Origin: Acidovorax sp. 69
GTDB lineage: Bacteria; Pseudomonadota; Gammaproteobacteria; Burkholderiales; Burkholderiaceae_C
DNA length: 64,000 nt
NCBI RefSeq assembly: GCF_002797445.1
Contig: NZ_PGEP01000001.1
Location: forward strand, 2,790,501-2,854,500
Reading direction: 5' to 3'
The translations under genes were made by a program, and so were the position numbers. The notes under the pieces were generated by a model. It had not been told where the DNA came from. It did no database searches and worked only from the letters and a program-made list of their open reading frames with translations. The first letter of the stretch is position 1. Each line of letters opens with the position of its first letter. This document shows positions 18,181 to 26,887 of the stretch, piece by piece.

Positions 18181-21100
18181 TCAGACTGGCAAGCCGGCAT
18201 CGTCTTGTGGCACCCAGGGTTGCTGCGCTCGCCACTGGTCCAGCCAGCCCGGCACCTGCTGCGCAGGCATGGGCCGCGCAATGCCATAGCCCTGGCCCAG
18301 CACACAGCCCATGGCCAGCAGCTTGCGGCCGTGGGCCACGGTCTCCACGCCCTCGGCAATCACCTTGCGGTTGAACGCCTTGGACAGGCCCACCACGCCT
18401 TGCACAATGGCCAGGTCATCGCGGTCTTCGAGCATGTCGCGCACAAAGCTCTGGTCGATCTTGAGCAGCTCGGCGGGCAGTTTTTTCAGGTAGGTCAGCG
18501 ATGAATAGCCCGTCCCGAAATCGTCCAGGGCAAAGCGCACGCCCAGTTCAGCGCACGCATGCATCAGGCCTGACACCTGGGCCATGTCCTGCAATGCGCT
18601 GGTCTCCACAATCTCCAGCTCCAGCGCCGACGAAGGCACCGAGGGGTGCGCCTCCAGCGCCTGGCGCAGCTTGTGGACAAAGTCATCCTGCTGCAGCTGC
18701 CTGGAGAACACGTTGACGCTGACTGGCATGCGCAGCCCCGCCTCCAGCCACTGCGCCATTTGCGACAAGGCCATGTCCAGCACCCGCTCGCCAATCGCAA
18801 TCGCCATGTCGTGGTCTTCGATGACCGGCAAAAACTGGCTGGGCGCCAGCAGGCCGCGCTGCGGATGCAGCCATCGGATCAGCGCCTCCATGCCCACCAC
18901 CTCGCCTGTCTGCATGTTGACCTGCGGCTGGTAGTACAGCACCAGCTCCCGCTGCGCAATGGCGGTGGCAATCTGCTCCAGGCTCTCGCGCTTGATCCGG
19001 ATGGCCGCATCGCTGGCCACATCAAACAGGTGGAACCGGTTCTTGCCCGCCTGCTTGGCCAGGTACATGGCCTGATCGGCATGGCGGATGAGCTGCTCCG
19101 AACTGGAACCATCCTGCGGGTAGATGGTGACGCCGATGCTGGCAGACACCTGCAGGGACTGCCCGCTTATCTGCAACGGCTCGGCCGCCAGCTGCAACAG
19201 CCGCAACAGCAAGGGCTCGCAGTCGTGCTCGGCCGTCAGGTCGGTCATGACGGCTACAAACTCGTCCCCGCCAATGCGCGCCAGCGTGTCGCCATCGCGC
19301 AGCGCCGACCGCAGACGCTTGGCAATCGCCACCAGAAACTCGTCGCCCGCCGCATGGCCGTAGCGGTCGTTGATGTCCTTGAAGCCGTCCAGGTCCAGAA
19401 AGGCCACCGCCAGCGACTTGTTGCGGCGCACGCAATGTGCCATGGCCTGCTGCAGCCGGTCAGCCAGCAGCACGCGGTTGGGCAGACGCGTCAGCATGTC
19501 AAAGTGCGCCACCTCGGCCAACTGCTCGTTGATGCGGCGCATTTGCGCGTTGGCGGCCTCCAGCTCGGCCTGGCTGCGCAAGCGCTCTGTGATGTCGCGC
19601 ACGATCATGCTGCTGTATTGGCGGCCCTCACTGTCCCCATAGATGCTGGAGCTGATCTCGGCGGTGAAGTGGCTGCCATCGCCACGCACCATGGTCAGCA
19701 ACCCAGCGGCCTGACCCTGTCTTGCGCGCTGAATCAACAACTCCTGCAACCTGGAGTCGGTGGGGTCCGCCAGACCGGTGCGTCCACGGGTGATGATTTC
19801 CGCCTCGCTCAATCCGAACAGTCGGCAAGCTGCCTGATTCACAGCCAGCACCGTGCCGTCGGGCGAGGTCAGCAACACGGCATCCATGCTGTTATCAAAC
19901 AGCGCCTTGAACTTGAGTTCGCGGTCCTGCAACTGGTATGTCAGCTTGCGCCGCATGGTGATATCGACAAACGTGACCACGATCTTGTCAATCTCTCCAC
20001 CTGGCTTGAGCCAGGGGTCTGCTCGGCACAGCACCCAGCAGATATCCGCATCTTTGGAGTGGACGATGCCCACGACCGACCCCTTGACGGGTTCACGGGT
20101 CGCAAGCACCCGCGAGGCGGGGTAGTCGGAGACCGGCATGACAGCCCCCTCCTCACTCACAAAGGACCAGGCCGGGTCAATCAGCTGCTTGCCGGTCATC
20201 TGCTCAAAGCTCAGACCCAGGAGGTTGCTGGCCTCGGCGTTGCACCGCACCACGGCGCCCGTCGCATCGTGGATGACCAGGCCGGTCATCAGGTTGTCGA
20301 TGAGCGAGCGCTGCTCGGTTTCGCTGTCGCGCAGCACTTGTTCCACCACCCGCCTTTGCTCTTCGGCTTCGCTCTCGCGACGGGCCAAGCGCAGAGACAC
20401 AAACTTGATGAACGCCAGCAGCAGCGCGGTCAGCGCCAGGGGGGTGTCGATGCTGCGGGCCCACACCTGCCAGAACCGGCGCTCGGACTGCCCCACAAAC
20501 ACCGTCACCGGAAACTTGTCGAGCCGATGGAACAGATTGATGAAGTTCTGCCCATTCAGCAGTGCATTAGGCCCTTCCACCCGCCCTTGCACCGGGAACT
20601 GTTGCTCGGTCAGATACCGGCTGAGTGCCCCGGCGCGGCGCGTGCCGTACACCTCATCCTTGGTGACTGCGGCGGGCACGGGGTACCGGGTCATCAGGTA
20701 GCCATCGTCACGCAGCACGCCCACCGTCAGCTGCTGCACCAGCGGCGCGTCTTTCCAGAGCGACTCCAGAAAATCGACGGGGAACACATCGGTCAACACC
20801 GCCCGGGCCTGGCCCTGCGGGTCGCGCAGTACATAGCGCAGGGTGAACACCCAATCCGGGTTCAGCGCATCCCGCTGCGGGCGGCCCAGGTAGATGTCGC
20901 GTGCGGCCTGAGCATCACGCAAAAAATCCTGAAAGCTGGGTTGGTCCGCCAGGCTGGGCAACCCACGCAGACTTGGCGTGTGGGATGAGGCCAGCAACTG
21001 GCCATTCATGTCGCTCACGTAGATTTGGCTGACTTCAGGGCGGTGCTGACGGTAGTCCGCCAGCAGTTGCTGCACCTGGGCCAGGTTGTCGATGCCACCA

Positions 21101-21342
21101 GGCGAAATCGCGATGGTCTCGGCCAGGCCGAGCATGCCCGCGCGTTTGGAGAGAAAGAAGGTGTCCAGCGTCCGCGTCAGGAGCACCAGGTTGGACTGCA
21201 TGTGCTGTTCTTCACGATCTTTGACCTGTCCCCATTCGTCAAAGGCGTACAGGCCAACCATGAAGAGAACCGACGCAATGACCAGATTGATCACCTTGTT
21301 GATGCTGCTGGCAGCCGCGCTTGCTTGGATGGTTGAATTCAT
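18181..21342 (-). CDS. Membrane sensor with PAS, GGDEF and EAL domains
   Basis: A 1053-residue c-di-GMP enzyme. An N-terminal membrane helix (residues ~15-35), a Cache-like periplasmic sensor (~45-300) and a second helix precede two PAS domains (~345-470 and ~480-600), a diguanylate cyclase domain with intact GGDEF at 691-695, and a phosphodiesterase domain with EAL at 819-821 (GMEALIRW). Both active-site signatures are kept, so it may make or degrade c-di-GMP in response to an external ligand. It is a single gene convergent with the secreted hypothetical protein. Confidence 0.92.
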   Translation of the reverse strand: MNSTIQASAAASSINKVINLVIASVLFMVGLYAFDEWGQVKDREEQHMQSNLVLLTRTLDTFFLSKRAGMLGLAETIAISPGGIDNLAQVQQLLADYRQHRPEVSQIYVSDMNGQLLASSHTPSLRGLPSLADQPSFQDFLRDAQAARDIYLGRPQRDALNPDWVFTLRYVLRDPQGQARAVLTDVFPVDFLESLWKDAPLVQQLTVGVLRDDGYLMTRYPVPAAVTKDEVYGTRRAGALSRYLTEQQFPVQGRVEGPNALLNGQNFINLFHRLDKFPVTVFVGQSERRFWQVWARSIDTPLALTALLLAFIKFVSLRLARRESEAEEQRRVVEQVLRDSETEQRSLIDNLMTGLVIHDATGAVVRCNAEASNLLGLSFEQMTGKQLIDPAWSFVSEEGAVMPVSDYPASRVLATREPVKGSVVGIVHSKDADICWVLCRADPWLKPGGEIDKIVVTFVDITMRRKLTYQLQDRELKFKALFDNSMDAVLLTSPDGTVLAVNQAACRLFGLSEAEIITRGRTGLADPTDSRLQELLIQRARQGQAAGLLTMVRGDGSHFTAEISSSIYGDSEGRQYSSMIVRDITERLRSQAELEAANAQMRRINEQLAEVAHFDMLTRLPNRVLLADRLQQAMAHCVRRNKSLAVAFLDLDGFKDINDRYGHAAGDEFLVAIAKRLRSALRDGDTLARIGGDEFVAVMTDLTAEHDCEPLLLRLLQLAAEPLQISGQSLQVSASIGVTIYPQDGSSSEQLIRHADQAMYLAKQAGKNRFHLFDVASDAAIRIKRESLEQIATAIAQRELVLYYQPQVNMQTGEVVGMEALIRWLHPQRGLLAPSQFLPVIEDHDMAIAIGERVLDMALSQMAQWLEAGLRMPVSVNVFSRQLQQDDFVHKLRQALEAHPSVPSSALELEIVETSALQDMAQVSGLMHACAELGVRFALDDFGTGYSSLTYLKKLPAELLKIDQSFVRDMLEDRDDLAIVQGVVGLSKAFNRKVIAEGVETVAHGRKLLAMGCVLGQGYGIARPMPAQQVPGWLDQWRAQQPWVPQDDAGLPV

Positions 21343-21748
21343 TCAGAAAGCACAAAACAGCACGTCGGTGCGGTGTTGGAAACCCCCTCCCCGGCTTTAT
21401 TCGTGTTCTTCTTTCCTCACCCAAACCATCCTAACAGGTAACAAAAAGAACGAGGGGGTGAAAGAGAAGGCGTTGCATTGGGCCGGTGATGTGCGCGCAC
21501 GGCTCCATGCCGCGGTGCAGGGGCGGGCAGGATCGTCGGCTACCGCCGGGCCTCTGGGAAAGCAGCGAAGTGGCGCGGGTGCTGTGCGCTGGCCGGGGAT
21601 CGCCTTTTACCCTGCCGTAAAACTGCTGGGGTCAACTAAAAAATACTATATTTTTGATAGCAATAAAGACATATGACACTGGCGCTACCGGCCAAATACC
21701 CCCAATAATCCGCCCCCCGCCAAAGGGCTCAGGAGCCAGTGCGGAGGG
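21343..21748. other. Intergenic region, no gene seen
   Basis: This 406-bp gap lies between the GGDEF-EAL gene and the thioesterase gene, both leftward. It holds an AT-rich stretch near 21634-21675 (ACTATATTTTTGATAGCAAT) resembling the end of the dispersed repeat, then GC-rich sequence without a convincing reading frame. The promoter of the GGDEF-EAL gene is expected near 21350-21450. Confidence 0.5.
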
Positions 21749-22174
21749 TCAGCCGGCAGTCACCAGCGCCCGCATCCAGTCGGGCAACGCCACAGCCTTT
21801 TGCTGCGGAAAGTCCACCCAGATGGTGGTGGCGCCTCCAGCAGCGCAGATGACGCCCGGTTGGTCCGCACGTTCCATCGTGCCCCAGGTCTCGAACGTGG
21901 TACGGCCCGGGTCACTCACATAGAGCTTGAGCAACACATCGGCCGGGTATTCGAGCTGCTTGTAGAAGTTGCAGAACGCGTTGACGATGACAGGCCCTTG
22001 GCCGGTGGGATCGGGGTTGCAGCCCACCGACACCATCCAATCAATGCGCGCGGTTTCCAGGTAACGGAAGTACACCGTGTTGTTGACATGGCCCATCGCA
22101 TCCATGTCGCCCCAGCGTACCGGAAAGCGCATTTCATAGACCAGCGTCTTGATCTCAGGGATTTCGATCTTCAT
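21749..22174 (-). CDS. Acyl-CoA thioesterase, 4-hydroxybenzoyl-CoA thioesterase type
   Basis: A 141-residue single hot-dog domain. The catalytic region VRWGDMDAMGHVNNTVYFRYLETAR carries the conserved aspartate and HVNN of YbgC/FadM-type thioesterases. Such enzymes hydrolyse acyl-CoA thioesters in the cytoplasm. It lies 21 bp after the SDR gene and is probably in one operon with it. Context with ETF-QO suggests a role in fatty-acid or branched-chain acyl-CoA metabolism. Confidence 0.87.
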   Translation of the reverse strand: MKIEIPEIKTLVYEMRFPVRWGDMDAMGHVNNTVYFRYLETARIDWMVSVGCNPDPTGQGPVIVNAFCNFYKQLEYPADVLLKLYVSDPGRTTFETWGTMERADQPGVICAAGGATTIWVDFPQQKAVALPDWMRALVTAG

Positions 22175-22195
22175 ACGTGCGTCGCACCGCGAGGA

Positions 22196-22978
22196 TCAGA
22201 CTGCAAAACCATCGTCGGCTGCAATCACTGCACCATTGATGAAATGGCTCTGGTCACTGGCCAACATGATCAACAGCGCATCGAGGTCCTCGGGACTGCC
22301 CACGCGCTTGCGGGGCAGCATGGCTACCAGCTTCTGGCCCTGTTCGGTCTGCCAGTGGTGGTGGTTGATCTCGGTATCAATGTAGCCGGGGCAGATCGCA
22401 TTCACATTGATGCCGAACTTGCCCCACTCCATCGCCATCGCCTTGGTCATCTGCACCACCGCCGCCTTGCTCATGCAGTAGGCACCGATCTGCGGCAGCA
22501 CCTTGAGCCCCGCCATCGAGGCAATGTTGATGATGCGCCCGCCTGTGAAGCTGCCCGGCGCCGCACCGCGCGAGCGGGCCAGCATGCGCTTGCCCACCTC
22601 TTGCGCCACAAAAAATGCGCCCTTGACGTTGGTGTCGAAGATGAAGTCATAGTCCTCGGGCGTCACGTCCTGGATGCGCTGCGTGGTGCTCACGCCCGAG
22701 TTGTTGACCAGGATGTCAATGGAGCCCATCTCGGTCTCGGCATGTGCCACGGCGGACTTGATGGAGTCGTGGTCTGTCACGTCGAGTTCAATCACATGGG
22801 CGTCCCCGCCCTCGCCTTCGATGCGCGCGCGCAGTTCCTTGAGTTTCTCGATCCGGCGACTGGCCAGCACCACCCCGGCACCTGCACGCGCCAGAGTGCG
22901 CGCGAACTGGGCGCCCAGGCCGCTGGAGGCGCCGGTGATGAAAGCCACGCGGCCGGACAAGTCGATGCTGTATGCCAT
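22196..22978 (-). CDS. Short-chain dehydrogenase/reductase (SDR)
   Basis: A 260-residue classical SDR. The NAD(P) motif is TGASSGLG near residue 15, NNSGV near residue 93, and the catalytic serine, tyrosine and lysine are in IINIASMAGLKVLPQIGAYCMSK. The tail ends GAVIAADDGFAV. It likely oxidises or reduces a 3-hydroxyacyl or similar alcohol. GGGAGA precedes the ATG. It is divergent from ETF-QO across a 140-bp region with a palindrome, and upstream of the thioesterase in the same operon. Confidence 0.9.
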   Translation of the reverse strand: MAYSIDLSGRVAFITGASSGLGAQFARTLARAGAGVVLASRRIEKLKELRARIEGEGGDAHVIELDVTDHDSIKSAVAHAETEMGSIDILVNNSGVSTTQRIQDVTPEDYDFIFDTNVKGAFFVAQEVGKRMLARSRGAAPGSFTGGRIINIASMAGLKVLPQIGAYCMSKAAVVQMTKAMAMEWGKFGINVNAICPGYIDTEINHHHWQTEQGQKLVAMLPRKRVGSPEDLDALLIMLASDQSHFINGAVIAADDGFAV

Positions 22979-23000
22979 TTAGAGTCTCCCTACTGATCAA

Positions 23001-23020
23001 AATAGAACGGTCGTTCGATT
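23001..23020. promoter_or_regulatory. Palindrome GAACGGTCGTTC in divergent promoter
   Basis: GAACG-GT-CGTTC at 23005-23016, embedded in ATAGAACGGTCGTTCGAT, is the kind of dyad bound by TetR-family regulators in front of acyl-CoA metabolic genes. It lies 26 bp upstream of the SDR start and about 100 bp before the ETF-QO start. No TetR gene is in the window. Confidence 0.4.
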
Positions 23021-23118
23021 GTCTATATTCCGTGAATACAATCAGTCGCCAGACAGACAGGGCATTGCACCCGGCTCTGTAGACAATCACCCATTATCAA
23101 ACGCCCGACGAGACGCTC

Positions 23119-24819
23119 ATGACCCACGAAGAAATCCTCGCCCAATATGGCCCCCGCGAATCCATGGAATACGACGTGGTGGTCGTCGGCGGTGGCCCTG
23201 GCGGCCTGTCCACCGCCATCCGCTTGAAGCAGCTGGCGGCAGAAAAAGGCCAGGATGTCTCGGTCGTGGTGCTCGAAAAAGGCTCTGAACCCGGCGCACA
23301 TGTCCTCTCGGGCGCCATCATGGACCCCAAGGCACTGACGGAACTGATCCCAGACTGGAAAAAACGCGGCGCGCCGCTGAACCAGCCCGTCACCGACGAT
23401 GCGTACATCTTCCTGTCGGAAAAATCGGGCGTCCGTGTGCCCAACATGTTCCTGCCACCGTTTGCGCACAACCACGGCAACTACATCATCAGCCTGGGCA
23501 ACCTGACCAAATGGCTGGGGGAACAGGCCGAGGCACTGGGTGTAGAGATTTTCCCGGGCTTCACGGCCGCCGAAGTGCTCTACAACGACGATGGCTCGGT
23601 CAAGGGTGTCGCCACCGGCAACATGGGCATCGGCAAGGATGGCGAGCCCACCGAGAACTTCCAGCTCGGCATGGAGCTGCTGGGCAAGTACACCGTGTTC
23701 GCCGAAGGCGCACGCGGCCACCTGGGCAAGCAGCTGATCGCACGCTACAAACTTGACCAAGACCGCGACCCGCAGAGTTTTGGCATCGGCGTGAAAGAGC
23801 TGTGGGAGATCGACCCCAAGAAGCACCAGCCCGGCTTTGTGATGCACACCGCTGGCTGGCCCATGGAGAACGACACCTACGGCGGCGCCTTCCTGTACCA
23901 CCTGGAAGACAACAAGGTGGCCGTCGGCTTCGTGACCGGCCTGGGCTACACCAACCCTTACCTCAGCCCGTTTGAAGAATTCCAGCGCTGGAAGACGCAC
24001 CCGAACGTCCGCTACTACTTCGAAAACGAAAAAGGCGAGATCACGGCCAAGCGCCTGTCGTACGGCGCGCGCGCCATCAACGCCAGCGGCATCAACGCGC
24101 TGCCCAAAACCGTGTTCCCAGGCGGTGCACTGGTGGGCTGCAACGCCGGCTACCTGAACGTGGGCCGCATCAAGGGCAGCCACGCCGCCATCAAGACCGG
24201 CATGCTGGCTGCTGAAGCAGCGTATGACGCGATCGTGGCCGGACGCCAGCATGACGAACTCAAGGCCTACCCCGAAGCCTTTGAAAAGAGCTGGCTGCAC
24301 ACCGAGCTGAACAAGGACCGCAACTTCAAGAACTGGTTCAAGTACGGTCTGACCACCGCCACGCTCATGAACGGTTTTGAGCAGTTCGTGTTGCGCGGCC
24401 ACATTCCCTGGACGCTGCACCGCGACAAGCCCGACCACGCGTATCTGAAGCCTGCGGCCGAGTGCAAGCCCATCGTCTATCCCAAGCCCGATGGCAAGCT
24501 CACGTTTGACCGCCTCTCCAGCGTGTTCATCAGCAACACCAACCACGAAGAGAACCAGCCAGCGCATCTGACGCTCAAGGACGCGAGCGTGCCGGTGAAC
24601 ATCAACCTGGCGAAGTACGCGGGCCCCGAGGCGCGCTATTGCCCAGCAGGCGTGTACGAGTTTGTGCCAGACACCACCCAGGGCGGCGATGCCCAGCGCC
24701 TGCAGATCAATGCGCAGAACTGCGTGCACTGCAAGACCTGCGACATCAAGGACCCGACGCAAAACATCGTGTGGGTCACACCCGAGGGCGGCGGTGGCCC
24801 GAACTACGCGGGCATGTAA
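23119..24819 (+). CDS. etfD: Electron transfer flavoprotein-ubiquinone oxidoreductase
   Basis: A 566-residue FAD and iron-sulfur enzyme passing electrons from reduced ETF to ubiquinone at the membrane, serving fatty-acid and amino-acid dehydrogenases. The FAD motif is VVVGGGPGGLSTAIRLKQLA near residue 20; the long central part is typical; and the C-terminal 4Fe-4S ligands are seen in YCPAGVYEF and QNCVHCKTCDIKDPTQNI. The length matches the family (~550-580). The N terminus lacks a targeting peptide, as in bacterial forms. An intrinsic terminator follows. Confidence 0.96.
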   Translation: MTHEEILAQYGPRESMEYDVVVVGGGPGGLSTAIRLKQLAAEKGQDVSVVVLEKGSEPGAHVLSGAIMDPKALTELIPDWKKRGAPLNQPVTDDAYIFLSEKSGVRVPNMFLPPFAHNHGNYIISLGNLTKWLGEQAEALGVEIFPGFTAAEVLYNDDGSVKGVATGNMGIGKDGEPTENFQLGMELLGKYTVFAEGARGHLGKQLIARYKLDQDRDPQSFGIGVKELWEIDPKKHQPGFVMHTAGWPMENDTYGGAFLYHLEDNKVAVGFVTGLGYTNPYLSPFEEFQRWKTHPNVRYYFENEKGEITAKRLSYGARAINASGINALPKTVFPGGALVGCNAGYLNVGRIKGSHAAIKTGMLAAEAAYDAIVAGRQHDELKAYPEAFEKSWLHTELNKDRNFKNWFKYGLTTATLMNGFEQFVLRGHIPWTLHRDKPDHAYLKPAAECKPIVYPKPDGKLTFDRLSSVFISNTNHEENQPAHLTLKDASVPVNINLAKYAGPEARYCPAGVYEFVPDTTQGGDAQRLQINAQNCVHCKTCDIKDPTQNIVWVTPEGGGGPNYAGM

Positions 24820-24848
24820 ACATCAAAAATCATAGCGCGTAGCGTTGG

Positions 24849-24877
24849 AAGGGCCTGCACTGCAGGCCCTTTTTTAT
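24849..24877 (+). terminator. Intrinsic terminator after ETF-QO
   Basis: AAGGGCCTGCA and TGCAGGCCCTT form a near-perfect stem with a very short loop, followed by TTTTTATT. It closes the ETF-QO transcript and, read on the other strand, also faces the end of the Lrp/AsnC gene. Confidence 0.9.
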
Positions 24878-24895
24878 TGAAAACCCAGGCGCAAG

Positions 24896-25354
24896 CTAGC
24901 CCGCGAACAGCGGCAAGTCGGCCTTCTTGAGCGTGCGCAGCACAAAGCTGGAACGGCTGTGCCGTATGCCCTTGATCTTGTAGAGCTTCTCGCGCAACAG
25001 GCGCTCGTAATCGCGCGTGTCTTTCACCACGATACGCAGCAGGTAGTCATAGTCGCCAGAGACCAGATGCGCCTCGATCACCTCGGGAATGCTGGCCAGG
25101 GTTTCGCCAAACTTTTCGAGCGTGTTGTCAGAGTGGCTGTCGAGCGTGACCTGCACCAGCACGGTATCGGCGAGGTCCAGCGCCTGTGGGTTGATACGCA
25201 CGGTGTAACCCTGGATCACCCCTGCCTCTTCCATCTTCTTGATACGCCCCCAGCACGGAGAAGGGCTCAGGCCGACCGCTTGGCCAATCTCTTGCAGGCT
25301 GGCCCGTGCATTACCTTGCAGCACAGCGAGAATTTTTCTATCCAATCGATCCAT
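24896..25354 (-). CDS. Lrp/AsnC family transcription regulator
   Basis: A 152-residue regulator. The N-terminal helix-turn-helix reads LDRKILAVLQGNARASLQEIGQAVGLSPSPCWGRIKKMEEAGVI, and the RAM ligand domain begins near residue 65 (ADTVLVQVTLDSHSD) with VSGDYDYLLRIVVKD. Such proteins respond to amino acids or related small molecules and are often autoregulated. It is divergent from the TRAP transporter genes with a palindrome at 25400-25417, so the transporter is a probable target. Confidence 0.9.
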   Translation of the reverse strand: MDRLDRKILAVLQGNARASLQEIGQAVGLSPSPCWGRIKKMEEAGVIQGYTVRINPQALDLADTVLVQVTLDSHSDNTLEKFGETLASIPEVIEAHLVSGDYDYLLRIVVKDTRDYERLLREKLYKIKGIRHSRSSFVLRTLKKADLPLFAG

Positions 25355-25399
25355 TGGCCTGATTATTCACAACAATATCGATTGACAGAAAATTATTCT

Positions 25400-25417
25400 G
25401 CAATTTACGGAAATTGC
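25400..25417. promoter_or_regulatory. Palindrome GCAATTT-ACGG-AAATTGC, candidate Lrp/AsnC operator
   Basis: A perfect 7-bp dyad around ACGG lies 45 bp upstream of the Lrp/AsnC start and overlaps a possible rightward promoter (TTGACA at 25382). AT-rich dyads of this kind are typical for Lrp/AsnC-family binding. It could serve autoregulation and control of dctPQM together. Confidence 0.45.
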
Positions 25418-25498
25418 GTCAATTTCAGCAAATCCATCTCCACCCTGCGGCGCATACTTCTCACATCAAGGCGCTCTTACCGGAGCGAACGAACTGAC

Positions 25499-25543
25499 AA
25501 GGCCCCGGCTGGTTACCGCCAGCACGGGGCCCTTGGCATTTTT
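25499..25543 (+). terminator. Terminator-like hairpin in the dctP leader
   Basis: AAGGCCCCGGCTGG pairs with CCAGC-A-CGGGGCC-C-TT (two bulges) around a short loop, and GGCATTTTT follows. It lies about 260 bp before the dctP start, with no coding gene upstream on this strand, so it may be an attenuator or the end of a small RNA. Confidence 0.5.
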
Positions 25544-25799
25544 CACGCCCCAAGCAGGACTTGCGGCTCATCAGACGAGGACGCACAGCGTGTGCCCAGC
25601 AGCACCCAAGGCATCACGGGTGTCACCAATGCAACTGTGGCGGCACTTCTGCACAGTTAATAAGCACGCTTACCAGCACAAACCCCGATGCCTGCAAGCA
25701 TGCTGCACCGCGATAATTTGGGGGAGGCTGTGGCCCGCAGACACCCATCTCCAAGCGGTGCGCGAAGACCACGCCTGGCCCGAATCAACAGGAGACACC

Positions 25800-26771
25800 A
25801 TGCAATTGACCAAACTCGTCGTCGGCCTGAGCCTTGCGCTCGGCTTTGTGGCCACCGCTGCCGCGCAAACCACCATGCGCATCAGCATTTCTACTGCCCA
25901 GAATTCTCACCAGGGCGTGGCCATCGACACGTTTGCCAAGGAAGTCGAAAAGCGCACGGGTGGCCGCTACAAGGTTCAGACCTTCTACAACGGCGCTCTC
26001 GGCGGTGAGCGTGAGTCGATTGAAGCGGTGCAACTGGGCACCCAAGAGCTGGCGTTCAGCTCCACCGGTCCTATCCCCAACTTTGTGCCCGAAACCAAGA
26101 TCCTGGACGTGCCCTTCCTGTTCCGCGATAAGGCCCATGCCCGTGCCGTGCTCGACGGCCCCATCGGCCAGGAGATGCTCACCAAGTTCGACGCGAAGGG
26201 CTTCAAGGCGCTGGCCTGGGCTGAGAACGGCTTTCGCCACATGACCAACAGCAAGCGCGACGTGAAGGAGCCCGGCGACTTGAAGGGCCTGAAGATGCGC
26301 ACGATGGAGAACCCCGTGCACATCGCTGCGTACAAGGGCTTTGGCATCATCACCACGCCCATGGCCTTCCCTGAAGTGTTCACAGCCCTGCAGCAAGGCA
26401 CCGTGGACGGCCAGGAGAACCCCCTGCCCGTGATCATCTCGGCCAAGTTCGACCAGGTGCAAAAGCACCTGACGCTCACCGGCCACGTCTACTCGCCCTG
26501 CATTTTTGTGATGAACAAGGCATCGTTTGACAAGCTCAGCGCCGCCGACAAGCAGGCTTTCGTCGATGCCGCCAAGGAAGGCACCAAGGCCAACCGTGCC
26601 CGCGTGGACGAAGACGATGCCAAGGGCGTGGCCGACCTGCGCGCCAAGGGCATGACGGTGATCGACAACCCGGACAAGGCCAAGTTTGTGGCAGCCCTGG
26701 CACCCGTGAATGCCGAGTTTGAAAAGCAGTTCGGCAAGGCGGCACTCGACAAGATCCGCGACGTCAAGTAA
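25800..26771 (+). CDS. dctP: TRAP transporter solute-binding protein, DctP family
   Basis: A 323-residue periplasmic binding protein with signal peptide MQLTKLVVGLSLALGFVATAAAQ. Family segments are NGALGGERESIEAVQLGTQEL, ILDVPFLFRDKAHARAVLDG, LKGLKMRTMENPVHIAAYKGFG and LQQGTVDGQENPLPVI, with the conserved arginine that binds the substrate carboxylate in KMRTMEN. The start at 25800 follows AGGAGACACC. It works with the DctQ and DctM proteins encoded next, taking up an organic acid driven by an ion gradient. Confidence 0.94.
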   Translation: MQLTKLVVGLSLALGFVATAAAQTTMRISISTAQNSHQGVAIDTFAKEVEKRTGGRYKVQTFYNGALGGERESIEAVQLGTQELAFSSTGPIPNFVPETKILDVPFLFRDKAHARAVLDGPIGQEMLTKFDAKGFKALAWAENGFRHMTNSKRDVKEPGDLKGLKMRTMENPVHIAAYKGFGIITTPMAFPEVFTALQQGTVDGQENPLPVIISAKFDQVQKHLTLTGHVYSPCIFVMNKASFDKLSAADKQAFVDAAKEGTKANRARVDEDDAKGVADLRAKGMTVIDNPDKAKFVAALAPVNAEFEKQFGKAALDKIRDVK

Positions 26772-26782
26772 AGCCGCCCACC

Positions 26783-26839
26783 GCTACTATCCATTTGGTA
26801 GCAAATAACGCCCGTAGCCAAAGCGCTACCGGGCGTTTT
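26783..26839 (+). terminator. Terminator-like stem between dctP and dctQ, built from the dispersed repeat
   Basis: AACGCCCGTAGC and GCTACCGGGCGTT (26807-26839) make a long stem ending in TTTT, and repeat-family pieces (GCTACTATC, GGTAGC, AAGCGCTA) surround it. A partial stop here would give more binding protein than membrane subunits, as is common in TRAP operons. Confidence 0.6.
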
Positions 26840-26887
26840 CTCATTTTTAATTTTGAACCACCGACCGCCCATGGTTGCCACTGCCCC

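Larger units (their letters stand above)
25355..25799. other. Long leader between the Lrp/AsnC and TRAP genes
   Basis: This 445-bp stretch has no convincing gene. It contains a TTGACA -35-like element at 25382-25387, an 18-bp palindrome at 25400-25417, and a terminator-like hairpin at 25499-25543. The layout suggests a long dctP leader with an attenuator, or a small RNA ending at the hairpin. AGGAGA at the right end is the dctP ribosome site. Confidence 0.5.

Noticed and set aside
18646..20988. A 780-codon plus-strand open frame
   Set aside because: It is the antisense shadow of the PAS-GGDEF-EAL gene, with a composition unlike real proteins (His, Gln and Arg rich).
23023..24762. A 579-codon minus-strand open frame
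   Set aside because: It lies antisense to the well-supported ETF-QO gene and has no motif.
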